A DNA stretch of 64,000 nt from Zopfochytrium polystomum (lineage: Eukaryota > Chytridiomycota > Chytridiomycetes > Chytridiales > Chytridiaceae): the NCBI GenBank assembly GCA_025765615.1, contig JAIVFJ010000047.1, positions 124,001 to 188,000 on the forward strand, read 5' to 3'. This document shows positions 51,745-62,900 of the stretch, piece after piece. A program made the translations under genes and the position numbers. Each line of letters opens with the position of its first letter. Position 1 is the stretch's first letter. The notes beneath the pieces were generated by a model. That model was not told where the DNA came from. It did not search any database and saw only the letters and a list, made by a program, of their open reading frames with translations.

Positions 51745-52583
51745 AGTCCCTGCTGGGCCCTCCTTGCTTTCTCCTCTTGGCTCAGAGGACCCTTAGGAAG
51801 TGTCTCAACTGCATCCACTTGCATGGGTTCAGGAACTGTAAGAGCTTGAGGAACTGGGGTAGGTCTTGATGTAGTTCCTACTTGTCTTTGCTTCAGCCTC
51901 TTGGAGTAGAGTCTGTTGTCAATCTTGATGGCAAGGAGAATGTACTCTTCCAAGGTCTCAGGGATGTGCAGAGACTGGGAGAGCATGTCTTGGATAGACT
52001 CATGGAGACCATCATGGTACAGCTCCATCAGAGCTGCATCATTGTATCCAGAGTCTCTGGCTAGTTGCTTGAATTGGTTGGTGTAGGCCACACAAGATTG
52101 CTTTCCTTGCTTGATATGCTTGAGCTTGGATCTTGCTGTCCAAGATGCGTAGGGGTCACCAAAGGTAGCCTCCAGCCCCTCCCAGAGCTCTTGCAGGGTG
52201 GTGGGTGTGCTTGGGAGAGATCTGTACCATGATTGAGCTTGACCAGACAGGAGGGTGCTTGTGAAAAGAACCTTGACTTGCTCACTGGGAAATCTTGAAG
52301 GTTGGAGAAGGATGACATTCTCCACAGTGGCCATAAAGTTCCTGAGGTCTTTGGCCAGCCCAGTGAACTTGTCAGGGCTGGGAACCTTGGGCTCCCTTGC
52401 TTGGTTGGCTTGGGGCAGGGGAAGAGCTTGATGTTCTTGTTGGTGAAGTTGTTGTTGAAGCTGGTGCTGCTGGTGAAGGACTTGTTCTTGAAGTTGGTGT
52501 GTCTGTCTTGAAAGGGCTTGTAATTGGTCCATCAAGGCTTGGAAGGCAGTTGCATCAGGGAAGGTGTTGTTTGGGTCAGACAT
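51660..52583 (-). CDS. gag: Gypsy Gag
   Basis: 307 codons from ATG at 52583. Gln/His-rich coiled-coil start (LQEQVLHQQHQLQQQLHQQ), then a Ty3-type Gag core (FTGLAKDLRNFMATVENVIL, AQSWYRSLP, LQELWEGLEATFGD, YTNQFKQLARDSGYNDAALM) and one CCHC zinc knuckle CFYCGSKEHAVKDC near the C-terminus. The last 85 nt overlap pol, which lies in the -1 frame. Gag forms the cytoplasmic particle that packages element RNA. Confidence 0.95.
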   Translation of the reverse strand: MSDPNNTFPDATAFQALMDQLQALSRQTHQLQEQVLHQQHQLQQQLHQQEHQALPLPQANQAREPKVPSPDKFTGLAKDLRNFMATVENVILLQPSRFPSEQVKVLFTSTLLSGQAQSWYRSLPSTPTTLQELWEGLEATFGDPYASWTARSKLKHIKQGKQSCVAYTNQFKQLARDSGYNDAALMELYHDGLHESIQDMLSQSLHIPETLEEYILLAIKIDNRLYSKRLKQRQVGTTSRPTPVPQALTVPEPMQVDAVETLPKGPLSQEEKARRAQQGLCFYCGSKEHAVKDCPRKKHPNSQVQAH

Positions 52584-52610
52584 GATGGCAGAGAGTAGTA
52601 GGAGAGGGTG

Positions 52611-52621
52611 AAGTGAATTAT
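52611..52621 (-). other. Gypsy self-priming primer-binding site
   Basis: Minus-strand ATAATTCACTT, 2 nt inside the 5' LTR edge, is an exact complement of AAGTGAATTAT at the predicted 5' end of the transcript (52694-52704). This matches the tRNA-independent self-priming of Tf1-type elements, in which the first 11 nt of the RNA act as primer. No tRNA 3'-end match (TGG...) is present. Confidence 0.8.
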
Positions 52622-52623
52622 GA

Positions 52624-52976
52624 TGTCAGGAACAGGGCAGGACAGGACAAGGCAGACAAGGAACTGAGAGGAGTGATGATTGTATTGGAAACAATAATTC
52701 ACTTGAGGGATGGGACAGGTCCCCCATCCCCCTTTTATACCTTTTGAGAGTGTTCCTTGTCAAGACTCCAAGAAAGTTCCAGAAAGAGCAATTAGTAATG
52801 CAATGATACCAATGATACCAATGACAACAAGACAAGTCAGGAAAGCAAAGAAGGTTCCAGAAGGTTCCACAAGGTTCCATGAAGGAATGTTCTAGAAGGT
52901 TCCAGAAGGTTCCAGAAGGTTCCATGAAGGAATGTTCTAGAAGGTTCCAGAGGTTTCCAGAGGGTGATTCATAACA
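52624..52976 (-). repeat. Gypsy 5' LTR
   Basis: Contains a minus-strand TATA box GTATAAAAGG (52731-52740) and, about 35 nt downstream, AAGTGAATTAT (52694-52704), the likely start of the RNA. Also carries tandem AAGGTTCCAG-type repeats (52851-52955). Confidence 0.95.
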
Positions 52977-52981
52977 AAAGG

Positions 52982-53175
52982 GTTGTCTACCTCCCTCCCT
53001 GTCTCTGAGTCTGGGAGTGGCAGTCAACGGGCAGTCAACGGGTTTTCTGTCATCCTCTATGTCTCTGATTCTGGCTATTGGGCTGTTGGTGGACAAGTTA
53101 TCAAATCAGCCGCGACCTCTCTCTTTTGAGTGGGGGGGTTGAGCGGCGTCAGTTCCCCCACAACCCCCTGACTCG
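52982..53175 (+). repeat. Remainder of the satellite unit split by the Gypsy
   Basis: GGTTGTCTACCTCCCTCCCTGTCTCTGAGTC continues the unit seen at 46815 and 47257, followed by GGCAGTCAACGGG and a GGGGGGTTGAG..CCCCTGACTC element at about 53131-53173. Confidence 0.75.
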
Positions 53176-53694
53176 AAAACAATTTTCCCTCATCCCTCTA
53201 CATGGCGTGCCACACTCTTCAGTATCTTCTTTTTTTCTCCTTTTTTTTTTGGGAAGGATTGTTTACAAGTCAACGGGCATCCCCTAGTGCCCTGGAAAAC
53301 GAGAGGGGAAAAAAAAAAAAAGAAATTATTACTAATGCGCCCCCTCAACCGCGTGCCAGAGTCTGCAATGCGTATGGAGTGTCAGTTCCCCAGGTCGCAT
53401 CCATTCGTTCGCTCTTCTTTCTGAGCGCGCGGACCCATACTATTTACATATTACATTAAACAAACAAACAAAGAAAAAATTGGCTGCGCGTGCCGCTTTG
53501 GAAATAATAAAATGTTTTTCCGATGAGTCAGAGGGACGGAATGTGTTTGTTTTCGCCCGCCGCTCCAGCCAGCGCGGACACTGCGGTCACTCACACACAC
53601 ACACACACCTCTTTCTTGGTGGGGTTTCGATCGAGGGATTTGCGGTGGCGGCAATCGTGCGTGCGTGACTGCGGTTCCGTGACCGTCTTTGTTT

Positions 53695-53736
<42 letters not shown>

Positions 53737-54296
53737 TTAATTGCAAGTGTCTGTCTTCTTCTTCCTCCGTCCAGTCGATAATTGATTGGCCGCTCACAAA
53801 ATGGGGTGATCTGGGCGAGAGATGTTTGAACGCGAGGGAGCCGACCACAGACAGAGGGGCGTGGCAATTACCTTTCGCGGTCCCGGCCCATCATCGATCA
53901 GTGCAGCGCTGCTCTATCTATGGCCATCAATCCCTTGCAGAACTTTCCCACACCGCACTGAACCTTTGCCTTCCCTTCTTGACATGTCCCGCTGTCTCTG
54001 TCTGTTTCTCTAACTGTCTCTCGCTCCCTCTCTCTCTGTCTCTCTCTCTATCTCTCGTGTTTGTTGTAGAGGCAAGCCACTAAGCCACCGTGGAGTCTTT
54101 CTTTTGTTTCTGTCTGTCTCCCTCTCGCTCTCTGTCTGTCTCGTTCTGTCTCCAGTCGTTCCAGCAACGAAATGGAACGACAATCTCTTCCTTGCTGTTT
54201 TCGGTTCGGGACAAGGCAAACAAACCCCCGAACCACGGGAAGGACCTGGTCGCGTGGTCTGTCTCTGTCTCTGCCCTCTGTCGTCGTATGGGCGTT

Positions 54297-54338
<42 letters not shown>

Positions 54339-54504
54339 TCTCTCTCTTCTCGCTCTCTTCTCACTGACGCTGTCTCTAATTGTCTCTGTCTCCCGATCTG
54401 TCTCTTGTTCTCCTTCCTTCCAAAGGAATCCCTCTCTCCATCGCTCTCTGTCTGCCGCTCTCTCTCCTTACTCGTCGTCGTCATCGCCCACACCGCCGCT
54501 GACC
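53176..54504. other. Intergenic stretch with CA/GT and TC microsatellites; leader of the START gene
   Basis: (CA)n at 53589-53608, (GT)n at 53697-53730, (TC)n at about 54299-54330. Plus-strand frames over the TC-rich leader (54090-54500) are translations of repeats. No gene recognised between 53176 and 54504. Confidence 0.45.
53697..53730 (+). repeat. (GT)n microsatellite
   Basis: About 17 GT units. Confidence 0.95.
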
Positions 54505-57500
54505 ATGGCCGCGCCGGTGCCGTCGTCGACCCTCTCGCTCGCCACCGCGCCAAAGTCGTCGGCTTCGACGTCCGTCTACTCGCACCAGCAGCACCCGCAG
54601 CACCAGCACCAGCAGCACCAGCAACAGCAGCACCAGCAGACTTCCTCGTCCTCCTCATCTTCTTCCTTCGGCTACTACGTACATTCCACCCCACAGTTCC
54701 AAGGACCACGCTCGGCTCCGGCCTCGCAGCTCCAGCCCGCCCTGGCCCACCACTATTCACCCCCGCAGGCACCGACGAACAACCCCCACCTGTACCCCTC
54801 CTCCTTCGCTGCCTCGACCGCCAACGCTCTTCCCCCATCCGCGTCTCCCTCATCCTCATTCGCTCAGGGCTACAACTATGCGTACAGCACCGCCCCGCGA
54901 AACGCGCAGCCTCAATCCGCCGTTGGAATCGCCCCATACATTGACAACGAAAGCTACGGCTCGTGGGGGAGCTACGGCGCACCTACCCGAAGCGCCAACG
55001 CCGCGACCCCCGCGGCTGCCCAACATCGCCCTCGAGCGATCAAACTCGTACGCACATCCATCGTACCACGCGCAGGTTGCTCGAACCCTCCAAGTCCACA
55101 GCAGCCCGCAGCATCAGCAGCAGCAGCAGCAGGCAGCCACAGGCATGACTCTCGGCCTGCATGCCCAGCCGATCGTCCACGTCCACTCCACCAAAACACA
55201 CCCGTTTGCTTCGGACGGGGCCGCTGGCGCCCAACAGGTCCAGGGCTTCGTCCCTGGGGGCGGCCAAGTCTATGGCCAGCCATTTCAACCGCCATCCGTT
55301 TACGCGACCCCTACCACGTCGGCACCGCAGGAGCCGTCCGGCTTCCGTCGATCAAAGAGTATGACCACCGGGTCGGCGGCCCCACGCCTCCCAGCCCCCA
55401 CCTACAACCCCAACTTCTCCCAAATCCCCGCGGGCCCCGCCCACGCCGTCCACCATCAGCGTACCCTCAGCGGTCCTAACCCCGCACGCCAACAGCAGCC
55501 CCAAGCGACCGGTGTGCGCATGCTGGATGTGGATCTGGACGATCTGCCGGACGAAGAAGACTTGCTGTCGTGGACCCAGTTCTATGTCGATGCCGAGCTG
55601 TCCGTCGGCGCCAAGGCCCTGAACGACCGCCAGCTCAGCCAGCACCAGTTCCAGCAACAGCAACAGCACCAGCTGCAGCTGCAGCACGGACCAACCGGTG
55701 CCCCCGCGGCGGCGGCCTCGCCGGACACGATCGACTGGGAAGACCTCCAGCGCCGCCGGCTGCTCGCCCTGCGGCGGCAAGAGTCCCCGCAGGCGCTGAA
55801 CCCACACCAGCCTTCGTCACCGTCCGCCGCTGCGGCAGCGCCAGCCCACAGCGGCGGGGGCAACCCAACCGCCGGGCGGGTGTCCGCGCCAGGCACGCCG
55901 ACCTCGACTCTATCCGTCGAGCCCGGGACAGTCGCGGGCGGCGACGACTCCCCGACGCCGACGCTCCCCGCCGCGGCAGCGGCGCCCGCGGACAGCACGG
56001 GCTCGGGGTCGACGACGCCGTCGCTGGTGGACCCCGCGACGCGGCAGTCGTACATTGACGCGGCGACGCGCAACAGCAAGCAGCTGGACGAGATGGTGTC
56101 GGACGTGACCGGGTGGCGGGCGGACCAGTCGCACCCGTCGGGGACGGTGGTGTACCGCAGGCACAAGCGGGAGAACTCGTTCCAGGGAGGCGGCAAGGAG
56201 ATTCCGACGTTCATGGGGACAGGCGTGATTAAGGGGTACGACCCGGAGACGGTGTTTCGGCTCATCAGGCGGAGGGATTTGTGTATGTGTATTCTCCCTT
56301 TTTTCTTTAGCGAAGTGGAATGCTTTCTCACTGGCCCCGAACCAAACAAACACAACCACAACAACATCAGGGGACCCTTGGTACGTTACCGGCCGCTGCG
56401 TCGAAACGCTCGACGACAGCACGATCCTCACGCACTACACCCTGAAAGCCGTCTCCCGCATCCTCGCGGGCCATCGCGACTTCTCCGTCGTCGAGCACGT
56501 GACGCACAACGCGCGTACCTCGTCGATCCGGCTGTCCGTCTCGTCGGTGTCGACGCCGCTGATCCCGCCGTCGCCGGCGACCGTGCGCGCGTACCTCAAG
56601 CTGAACGGCTGGATCCTGGACCCGCTGGTCCACCCGGACGGCACCGTCTCGACCCGCCTCATGTACGTGCTGCAGACGGACGTCAGGGGCCTCGTCCCCG
56701 CCAGCGTCGGGAACTTGTGGGTCGCGAGGAGGGCTATGGTGCATATCCCGCTCAACGCGTACTTGAAGAAGCACGGCGGCGCCGCGGTCGAGCGGCCGAT
56801 CGCTGCCGCTGCGGTTGGGGCCGACGAGAAGGCTGGGCGAGAGGGTAAGGACGGGAAGGTTGCGACGCCGACGCCATTGGCAGACGAGCCGTTGGTGGCG
56901 TTCGTGCGGACGCAGCTGGACCTCGCGGCGCAAAAGGCCTCGACGGCCGGCGGCGATCGCGAGCCGGTGGTGATCCTCGCGGATACCGACGCGGTCGAGG
57001 CGAGCTTCGGCGAAGTGGCGGTCTCGCCGCAACCGTCGTCGACGGCGGCGGAGTGGGATCGACGCGGGTCTGCGGCGGCGGCGAGCGGCGGTGCGGGGCG
57101 CAAGTTCTCCGGCGACGCGAGCACGGCGGCGGGGACGACGCTGCCGCGGTCGTGGCGCGCGGACAGCAGCGCGGGCGAGTTGCCGTCGTCGCGGCCGACC
57201 AGCGGAGCGACGACTACTGGTGCCGGCGGCGGCGGCGGCGGCACGCTGTTGCGGACGTTCCGCGCGGCGGCGACGGCCGAGGCGGACGACGACGCGCTGA
57301 GCTTTGCGTCGAGCGTGGACGAGTCGGTGATGACGGTCGCGGCCGAAGCGGGCGGAGCTGCCGCTGCCGCTGCTGAAGCAAAAGGGAAGCACGGCGAGCA
57401 GCTTAGCCCCGGGGACTTGGACGACTACGAAATCTTTTTTGAGAGCGAGGAGTCGGACCTGCTGGACGCGTACGCGAGCTCGCCGGCGCCGGCGCCGACG

Positions 57501-57785
57501 CCGAGGGCGCCGCAGCACCGGCGCACGCGTTCGGACTCGGCGGCGTCGGAGGCGGCGGAGGGCGACGGAGCCGCGGGCACGACGACGACGCTGAGGGCGC
57601 TGCTGTCGCCGCAGCCGCCGAACCCGGGCGCGGGCCGCGGCGTGGCGGTGCGAGCGGTGCGCGCGGCGCCCGTGCCGGTGCCGGTGCCGGTGGCGGCTGC
57701 GGCGGCCGCAGGTGGCGTTGCACGTGCGCCGTCGGCCGGGATTTTGAAGGCCGGCAGCAACATTGGATGGACGGGCGACCGCTGA
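54505..57785 (+). CDS. START-domain protein with long Gln/Ser/Pro-rich N-terminus (2 exons, one frame break)
   Basis: ATG at 54505 (GACCATGGCC). Exon 1 is 54505-56282 and exon 2 is 56371-57785; the intron is GTATGT..ATCAG, 88 bp, and splitting a Trp codon gives RRDLWDPWYVTG. About 1063 residues. The N-terminal half is Gln/His/Ser-rich (poly-Gln at 54600-54640 and 55110-55135). A START lipid-binding domain spans the junction: DEMVSDVTGWRADQSHPSGT, VIKGYDPETVFRLI, DDSTILTHYTLKAV, FSVVEHVTHN, SSIRLSVSSVSTPLI, RLMYVLQTDVRGLVPASVGN. START domains bind sterols or other lipids for transfer or sensing. The tail is acidic then Ala-rich (DDYEIFFESEESDLLDAYAS). One extra base is present between about 54965 and 55011 (in a G5 or C5 run): the frame must change there, and no splice site explains it. 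Confidence 0.75.
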
Positions 57786-58574
57786 GCGCATGCGTGCGGT
57801 CTCGCGCTTCGCCCATTCGCCTCCCCCTCCCTCTTCTCCATGCACGGTATCTAGCACCATCCCCGTCACAATCCAATTGTGATTGCGCCTTCAACTTCCT
57901 GTCCGTAATTCATCCTTCAGTGCCGCCCCAACCCACACTCCCACGGTAAAACTTCTGTACTCTTCTCCCACCCCTCCCCAAACCGAACTCGATCTTTATT
58001 ATATATCTGCCTATATTCCTTGCCTTCGCCTCTCCTTTGGCCTCCCCAACTTTTAATCACTTCTTCCCTATCCCTCGAACTGGAAAAGAAAGAATTATTC
58101 CCAAAGTCTATGGGTAATCCCTCTATCCCATTCCCATTCCCGGATTTTAGCCACGTGCCAGTGGCTTTTTTGTTACCTCAACCCACTGGGGTTCTTTAAA
58201 AAATAAGACCCGGACAAAAAAGAAAAAAAAAGGAAACCTCCCTCAACACCCTGTTCCAAAGACCTCCTCTCCTCTTTTCTTTTCCTTCAGGTTCCATTCT
58301 TCCCCCCTTTTCCCGTCTTCCGCCCTCGCCGTTTACCTTCGTGTGGTGGGCCTTTTCCCTGTCACTTTCTTTCTCTATCCTTTTCCCTCCGTTCTTTCCA
58401 AACCCAGCAGTGGTTGGCGTGTCATTTCTGAACTTGTTTCTTACTTTCCCTCCTGTTGCTTTCATTTTCCTGATTCCTCGCCGTGGTAAGGAAATGCAAA
58501 GGAGCAAAAAAAAAAAATCTACACGGTTTCTCTCATCTATGTAAAAAAGAGAACAGCAAGAGAGAGAGAGAGAA

Positions 58575-58612
<38 letters not shown>

Positions 58613-59407
58613 AGGAGGGTGTATGGGAGTGTGTGCGTCTGTGGATCTTGATATGGTGGATTTATGGGGAAAAAAGGGGGTTAAACGGTCGGTTGCGTAT
58701 GTTCAGGCGTGATCTGTGTATTGCAATTAGCACAACAAAGATCATATTTACCAACACAGGGAGGAGAACCGCTTTCGCGTCTCTGCAGCGTTCCTCCTCG
58801 TCTTCGAAGCCGTGCTCCACCTCGCGCACGTCACTCCTTTGACACGTGGATCGCCCCTCCGCGTCCACCTCGCCGCCAGCAACGGCAAACCGGGCAGCAG
58901 CAGCAGCAGCAGCAGCAGCCGGAGCAATATTAATCATCGCGTGTGAGTCGCACGCGCTGCTGCTGCAAGGTCGATTGCCCGCCTCTCATGCTACTACTAC
59001 CGGATGAACTCAGTTTCCGTAACAACGAAGCTTTCCCATTTTCTTTATCGTTGTCGACACAAGATGCTGCAATCTGATCGTGGTCGAGTCAGTGGAGCGT
59101 CGAGAGGCCGAACCGGCGACGATCCCTGTGTACCAGCCGTGCTTTTGTGCTCGAACTTCTAACTTTTTAGTGATGATGTGAATCTACACGAAATGAGAGA
59201 AAATCCCGCATTTTACGCGTTGACATGTTGAGTGATATTCGCTGGCTGGATGATTGACTGACTCACTGATACAGCGCTTTGCGACTAAAAAGAAAAGAGA
59301 TCTTGCGTTCTCACTGCTTTCCTCTCACTTTCACTAGATTGAAAAAGTCCGCTTCCGTTCCAAAAAAAAAAAAATTTTTATTTTTAATGAAATTTCCTGC
59401 ACTCAGG
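57786..59407. other. Intergenic stretch with (GA)n
   Basis: Pyrimidine-rich 3' region of the START gene, A/T runs, the (GA)n tract at 58559-58609 and a (CAG)n tract at about 58892-58918. No gene recognised. Confidence 0.4.
58559..58609 (+). repeat. (GA)n microsatellite
   Basis: About 25 GA units with one interruption (GAAAGTGAG). Confidence 0.9.
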
Positions 59408-59492
59408 GCTGCCGTGGCGCAACTGGTTAGCGCGTGCGGCTGTTAATCAGCAGTTCACCGCAAGGTTGGTGGTTCGAGTCCACCCGGTAGCG
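59408..59492 (+). tRNA. tRNA-Asn(GTT) with an 11-nt intron
   Basis: Acceptor stem GCTGCCG with CGGTAGC, D arm GCGCAACTGGTTAGCGC, anticodon stem TGCGG with CCGCA, loop CTGTTAA with anticodon GTT and U33, variable loop AGGTT, T arm GGTGG-TTCGAGT-CCACC, discriminator G. The anticodon stem closes only if an 11-nt segment (ATCAGCAGTTC) after position 37 is removed, which is the canonical eukaryotic tRNA intron site. Confidence 0.9.
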
Positions 59493-59910
59493 CTACGAAC
59501 GAAGTTTTTCTTCCCACATTTCCGCTATCCTTTATTCATGGTTTCGCCTCCCTCTTTGCCCCAGTGGGGTGGCAGATCCCCGCTGCCGAAGAAGTTATTT
59601 CAACTGAGCGTCCTCTTCCAGGCGAAGAGTGGGCTGGGAAGAAGAGTTTTGACAGCATTTGCCTGGGATGAAGAGTTTTGACAGCATTTGCAAGCCAAAA
59701 ATGCCTGTTGAGAGCAAACGATCGCTCTTCCAGCGATGAGCCGCCCACCAAAGCGAGACATTTAGCACGCAAGGGCCACTTCCATTGTCGCCCAGCGTTC
59801 CCGCACAAAAGCCAATGAAAGTGTCGAAAAATGAGCAGCAAAAGAGGTATTACAGTAACATTTATTAACTTGACGGTGCTTGCAAGAAGCACAAACGCCA
59901 ACCCATAAAA
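59493..59910. other. Short intergenic region with a 28-bp tandem duplication
   Basis: GAAGAGTTTTGACAGCATTTGC occurs twice in a row (about 59639-59692). No gene. 3' region of the E2-F-box-TerD gene. Confidence 0.5.
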
Positions 59911-62900
59911 CTAAACAAATCGCTTCTCCACAATCGTCCGCTTAATCGGCTCATAATTCCTAGCGTTCCCCGGTCCCATCGACCCGATAGCCTCCACCTT
60001 CCACAACCCGCTCCCCTCCGCCTTTTGCAGCGTGCACATGATCACCGACAAGTCGGCCGCGCCGGCTTTCTTGCACTCGTCAAACGAGTACTGGCACAGC
60101 TCCGCGGCGTCCGCGCCGCCGTCAAACAGCCTCACCTCCGGGTCCAGCACGTCGCGCATGGTCCCCGTCCACGCCGACATGGCAAACACCACGGTCCGCA
60201 CGGACTTTGGCAGCTTGTCCAGCGCCACGCGGATGCGGTGCGACCCGCGGTCGGCCGTGACGACGTCGCCCGAGTGGTGCAGCGCGCCGTCCAGCGCCGA
60301 CGTGTGCGCATAGTCGCACAGCGCGACAAAGCCGCCGGACGCGTCGTACGCGAGCGCGGTGGCGTCGAGGAAGGACGAGGCGCCGCCGACGCGCCAGGCC
60401 TCCTCCATGACGACCGAGCGGATGTTGGGCGCGCAGCGGTAGGACTGGCCGCGGCGGAGGATCTTGGAGACACCGCTGCGGTGGATCGCGCGGAAGTTGG
60501 TGTCTTTGGTGTGGTAGCGGCGGCGGAGGGATGTCGAGACGCATGTGCGGAGGAGGCGGGTGAGGACGATGGGATCGGCGCGGTACTTTGGCGTGGGCGG
60601 CGGTGGCGGTTGGGACGGTTCGGCCCCGGCCGCGGGGATTGGTGTGTCGGGCACCCGCTTGAGGTAGGAAAAGGGAAGGTGGAACCACGGGAGGAGTGTG
60701 TCGTAGTCCTCGGCGCTCAGGACTTGCGCGATCTTCGCCCTCAAGGACTGGATAAACGCGCGTGGCGGCCGCCCAAAGAGCAAGTCCTGCGCGCGGGCCA
60801 TCGCCTGCTGCGGGCTCGTGGACTTGGACGTGTAGAACGACTCCATATGCGTCATGACCGTCGCGTGGACCGCCTGCAGTCGCAGAGACGTTTTGGTTCC
60901 TTCAAACGTCTCGCGAATCCTCTCGGGCTCGACCGCGCCCGGACCCAGCGGGAGTAGTTTCGCAAGACTCGGCTGGTGTCGGCACGCCCAAAGAACCCCG
61001 CGGATCATCGACTCTTGAACAATAAATGGCCCAACGCGGCGCCAACGAGAGGGATGATGTCGCCGAGGTTGGGAGAAACGTCCTTGTGACGGGTCGCCTC
61101 GCTTGTGCCGAACGCTTTGAGGCGGGAGACGATTTCTCTCTGCAGCTGTGGGAACTCGTGCACGAGCTCCACGAGCAATCTGTGGATTTGAAAGTAGTTG
61201 AACAGGAATGCTTCCGAGTTGTGCAGGCCGTTGTCGCACAGAAGCACGATTTGCGTGTTAAGGAGCTTGGGTAGTACCTCCAACACCATGATGGGAGCAA
61301 ATTCTGTGTTGTCGGTTGGAAAATGGTTTTTTGTGAGCAAGAACAATTTTTATGGCGGAGGGGGGTTCTCTTTAGAGATTAAGAAAAGATGCTTACTGCA
61401 TGACTTCATGTGCGGGCACAGCCGAAGGATGGCCTTCTTGATATGCGGCAGCGCTCTTTCAAAGTGGTCGTACGTGAGGTAAAGCGGAAGCCACTCGGTG
61501 AACGACTCCGACCACACCGTCTTGCGCACTTTCTCCTTCGTAAAAGCAGAGTACGAAATCAAGTCGAAAGTGGAGTGAATGTAGTCCACCGTGCCCTTCA
61601 CCGGGTTGACTGTGAACTCGATCGGAATGCCCAGCACGTCCTCTTTGTAGCTCTTTTTCGTGTAGAAGCAGCACAGATCCTCAACGATGCCCGAAACTTC
61701 CATCCGGTACACGTGCTTCCAGTCGCCAATGGACGACGCTTTGAGGGCGGACGCCGGGTTTTCGCGGGAAAAGAGTTCTCGCCAGAGGTACCCGTCTTCG
61801 GTGAGGGTGCTGAAGAATCGGGAGACTTGGGAAAGGGTAAGGATTGACGCGACGGGAAGATGGTTGAGGATACGGTGAAGGACTTCGTACGGGAGACGGT
61901 CAAATGGTCCGTTCGATGGGGCGGAAATGTCGATTCCGCTGTCTGGTGTGGTGGGTATTTCATCCTTCTTTTCGGCTGTCTCTGTGCTGTCGGAGACGAC
62001 GACACTGCGGTCCGCAGAGACTCTCTGGCGACCGACATCTTCGCCTTCTCGCTTCAGCGCTCGGTTGGCTTTCCTTCTTTCGTGACGCTTTCTGTTCTTC
62101 GCCGCGGCTGACGTTGGAAGGAAAATATTGTCCCAAACCGGAATCTGCTTTTTGCGCGCAACAGGTTTTTCGGCCTTCACCTTGTCTTTCTTGGGGCTTG
62201 GGATCGCTTCCACAGGGCTCTTGGCTGCGACGACGACCGCGGCTGCTTTCTGACTGGGCGGCGCTGCGGCAGTCTTAAGACCTGCTTCACTGACGTCAGC
62301 TGCCTTTGCCAAATACTCGAACGGGTTGGAGGTGGCCCCGCTGGTGGCAGATACTGGCTGATCCTTTGGTTTCCGGTCCTCCTCCGTCTTCCCCTCCTTC
62401 TGCCGGTTCGCGCGGCCAACCGAGATCCACTCATCGTCATCGAGATCCTGAGTCGAATCCGCCGGTCTGTACGCCGAGGCGGTCTGCCGCTTGACCCTGC
62501 TCCGCGCGGCCATCAGGTCGCGAATGACGGGTCGTTCGATGTAGATTGGCGCGGGAGCGGGAGCGACGTCGAAAGCGCGAATCTTTGGGACGGGCCACGG
62601 GCGGGGCTTCCCCCGGTGCGGGCAACTCGGACACGCAAAGTTGGCGGCGGCCCGTTCCGCGTACGTAATGCTGCCGTTGGCGACGGCCTCCTTTATTCTG
62701 GCATCCAGAAGGAACTCTGTGGATTTGGCGCAGAGGGAGAGGGAGGCGTCAAAGCTTATTTACAAAAAGTCGGAAAGAGGGGGAAGTGAAAAAGGCAACA
62801 TCGCCCAACCTTGCAGCTGCATCAAGATGCTTCTAACCGTGTACGCCGCAGACCATCCCGAGTACGGAAACTTTCCCGTCCCCGCGCTGACATCAGCGTA

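Larger units (their letters stand above)
47672..52976 (-). mobile_element. Complete Ty3/Gypsy chromovirus LTR retrotransposon
   Basis: LTRs of 353 bp (47672-48024 and 52624-52976) start TGTCAGG and end CATAACA on the plus strand and look identical. Target-site duplication AAAGG at 47667-47671 and 52977-52981. Transcribed on the minus strand: 5' LTR at right, self-priming site, gag, pol with PR-RT-RNaseH-integrase-chromodomain, polypurine tract AAAAGGGGGAGA (48027-48038), 3' LTR at left. Total 5305 bp, both ORFs intact, so this copy may be functional. It sits inside the satellite-like repeat block. Confidence 0.97.

Noticed and set aside
53589..53730. CA/GT repeat region as a CRISPR-like or regulatory array
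   Set aside because: Simple dinucleotide repeats without spacers; the organism is eukaryotic.
56367..57869. 500-codon minus-strand ORF opposite the START gene
   Set aside because: Arg-rich shadow frame of a GC-rich gene. The plus strand has the START motifs and a consistent splice.
60025..60957. 310-codon plus-strand ORF opposite the TerD region
   Set aside because: Shadow of the minus-strand gene; Arg/Val/Gly-rich with no domain.
62716..62760. Acceptor TAAATAAG at about 62753 for exon 3 of the E2-F-box-TerD gene
   Set aside because: It would put the exon out of phase and reach a stop. The CCACAG acceptor at 62717 restores phase and gives the expected LMQLQEFLLD E2 ending.
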